Positions 62,641 through 64,000 of a stretch of DNA of 64,000 nt are shown here, one piece after another. The notes beneath the pieces were generated by a model that was given only the letters and a program-made list of their open reading frames with translations, ran no database searches and was not told where the DNA came from. The stretch is taken from positions 16,848,351 through 16,912,350 of the forward strand of contig JAFMSR010000003.1 in NCBI GenBank assembly GCA_022818135.1. The letters are read 5' to 3'. The DNA is from Saxidomus purpurata. Its lineage: Eukaryota > Mollusca > Bivalvia > Venerida > Veneridae. Position 1 is the stretch's first letter, and each line of letters starts with the position of its first letter. The position numbers and the translations under genes were made by a program.

Positions 62641-63763
62641 ATCTTTTAGAATTTGATTTTTGTGTTTGTCTTTATAAGTTATTGAACGAAAGGTAGAAAT
62701 TATTTATTCCAATGTAAAATACGATAAATCAACATACTTATTTCAAGAATAATTATTATAGTTTTCAATGTAGTGTTTGGAAAATTTTGGAATTCCAAAA
62801 ATTCGCTGGAACGTGTTAGATATATTTCTTCATCACTTTTAACTTCATCCACCTTTAAGTTTATATACATTTCAGCACAAATGAATCATAACTTTCACTA
62901 TGTAGATCTACTACAATGAAATTGGTAAAAAGGGTATGAATTGCTGAACAAAACTTATACATGTATCTTGATTAAAACACAAAACAACTACTGTAAAACA
63001 GAACTTTGTATCTCCCTTCTTAGATAAACCGTTAAATAAGGTTAAATTTTTATATATAAAGGGGGTCAATATATGTTTCCGTAATATTTGAAGCCAATTT
63101 TACATTAATATTCTTTTTTTAGGTAATAATGGATTATGAAACTTAACAAAACATTTCTCATTATTGAAGAAGATGGCCAGTGTTTCATTGATTTAGAGGA
63201 GTTTCATATTTATCTGAAAACGATAACACAAGTTTAAGACTTCAAATTTGTGAAGAACTTTAAAGATCTGTGGATATAAATCTTCAAAAAGGAATTTGTG
63301 CCTGATAAAATAATTATTCTTGATACCAAGGTCTTTTTTCGGGCATAAAGTACCCTACTAAAATTGAAAAATAATTGACATTTAAATAAATTTGAAATGA
63401 GGTAACTATATCACCTTAACAAAAATTTCAGTCAAGATGGTGCATCTTACAGTATGTTTACATGCATGAGATCTTTTAAAACACATCCCTGAAATAAAAT
63501 GATACAAACAATGGTAATGTTTCATATTTCTTCATTGTATAAGTGCTATAATAATGTATGAATAAAGCTCCTATCAATGATATATCAGTTTCTGGCATCT
63601 TGAATATGCTCATGATCCTTATCAGCTTCTCTCCAGCCCCCTTATTACTGACTACCAGTTAGCTGCCATGGTAAATTATATCAAAGGGTCTGTATGATAT
63701 TACATGCTGAGGTGTTACTGCTCAGAGCTGAGCAGTTTGCTAACCAGTATTCCGTAATCTGTA
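62641..63763. other. AT-rich non-coding sequence, nothing recognised
   Basis: There is no gene-like frame or array. Confidence 0.45.
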
Positions 63764-64000
63764 ATGGTCATTTAGCAGTGGTCAGTGTGGATTCATTTCA
63801 CCTAAACATTAGATTGATACCTACGGAATGAAAATAATGTTGATTCTGTGAAATATGTTTTACATAAATTTATTAAGGAAAACAACTGATTACAAATATA
63901 ATAACAAAACCATTGTCACAGTGTTACATTTAGTATTACAGTAATTTGTTTTAAAATACCATAATTTAATACAGAAAGTTGTAGTGATTTAACAGTTTAG
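63764..64000. repeat. Near-identical direct repeat, copy 2, cut by window end
   Basis: It matches 54189-54421 and is still matching at the last base of the window, so it continues outside. In copy 1 the sequence beyond leads into the minus-strand pseudogene after about 100 bp. Confidence 0.9.

Overview
This 64 kb window looks like animal nuclear DNA. It is AT-rich, almost free of intact coding sequence, and full of interspersed repeats, including tRNA-derived SINEs, short foldback elements, TIR transposons, minisatellites and microsatellites. The tRNA-headed SINE near 44.2 kb has a central region resembling the Meta domain of MetaSINEs as I recall it, and ACATGTA-type motifs are frequent. Both fit a lophotrochozoan, most likely a bivalve mollusc; the taxon is an inference, not a demonstration. 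No rRNA, functional tRNA, operon or CRISPR array was found, and no intact protein-coding gene can be supported.

Layout. 0-12 kb: AT-rich DNA with a cluster of three perfect CRE palindromes (785-1050), a short poly(A) retroposed insert with target-site duplication (2062-2175), a 152 bp foldback element (4024-4175), a nested foldback/MITE cluster (7447-7847), a recent 656 bp tandem duplication (8411-9721), and an old direct duplication of about 0.9 kb (2.25-3.12 kb versus 10.72-11.64 kb). 12-24 kb: a 570 bp long-TIR foldback element (14987-15559), several hairpins, and a 534 bp block made almost only of A and C runs (23002-23535) that is probably an assembly or read artefact.

24.2-29.7 kb: a 5.47 kb TIR-bounded element with perfect 26 bp terminal inverted repeats flanked by TA, subterminal arrays of CGATACACG-like words, a 16 bp GGGGACGTTTTG minisatellite, an internal SINE and three exon-like open segments. 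29.7-43 kb: mostly featureless, with a SINE remnant, a three-unit 62 bp array, a GT-containing dispersed repeat (37.4 kb; its inverted mate is at 45.7 kb) and a 48 bp minisatellite (42.67-43.21 kb).

38-59 kb: an old block is present two to three times (about 38.2 and 41.6-43.4 kb; 45.1-46.6 and 46.8-48.96 kb; 56.7-58.3 kb). The middle copy carries a 566 bp hAT-like non-autonomous transposon with 38 bp TIRs and an exact 8 bp target duplication. 50.3-51.1 kb is a GC-richer patch with about ten CGTGGGTATCGACAC-type words. The best coding remnant is a minus-strand pseudogene (54523-55644) of about 370 codons, broken by in-frame stops and frameshifts, with a weakly ankyrin-like C-terminus. The sequence downstream of its stop is repeated nearly identically at the right edge (63764-64000), so a paralogue may lie just outside the window. 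62.4-62.6 kb holds a cluster of eleven perfect CCAATTGG palindromes.
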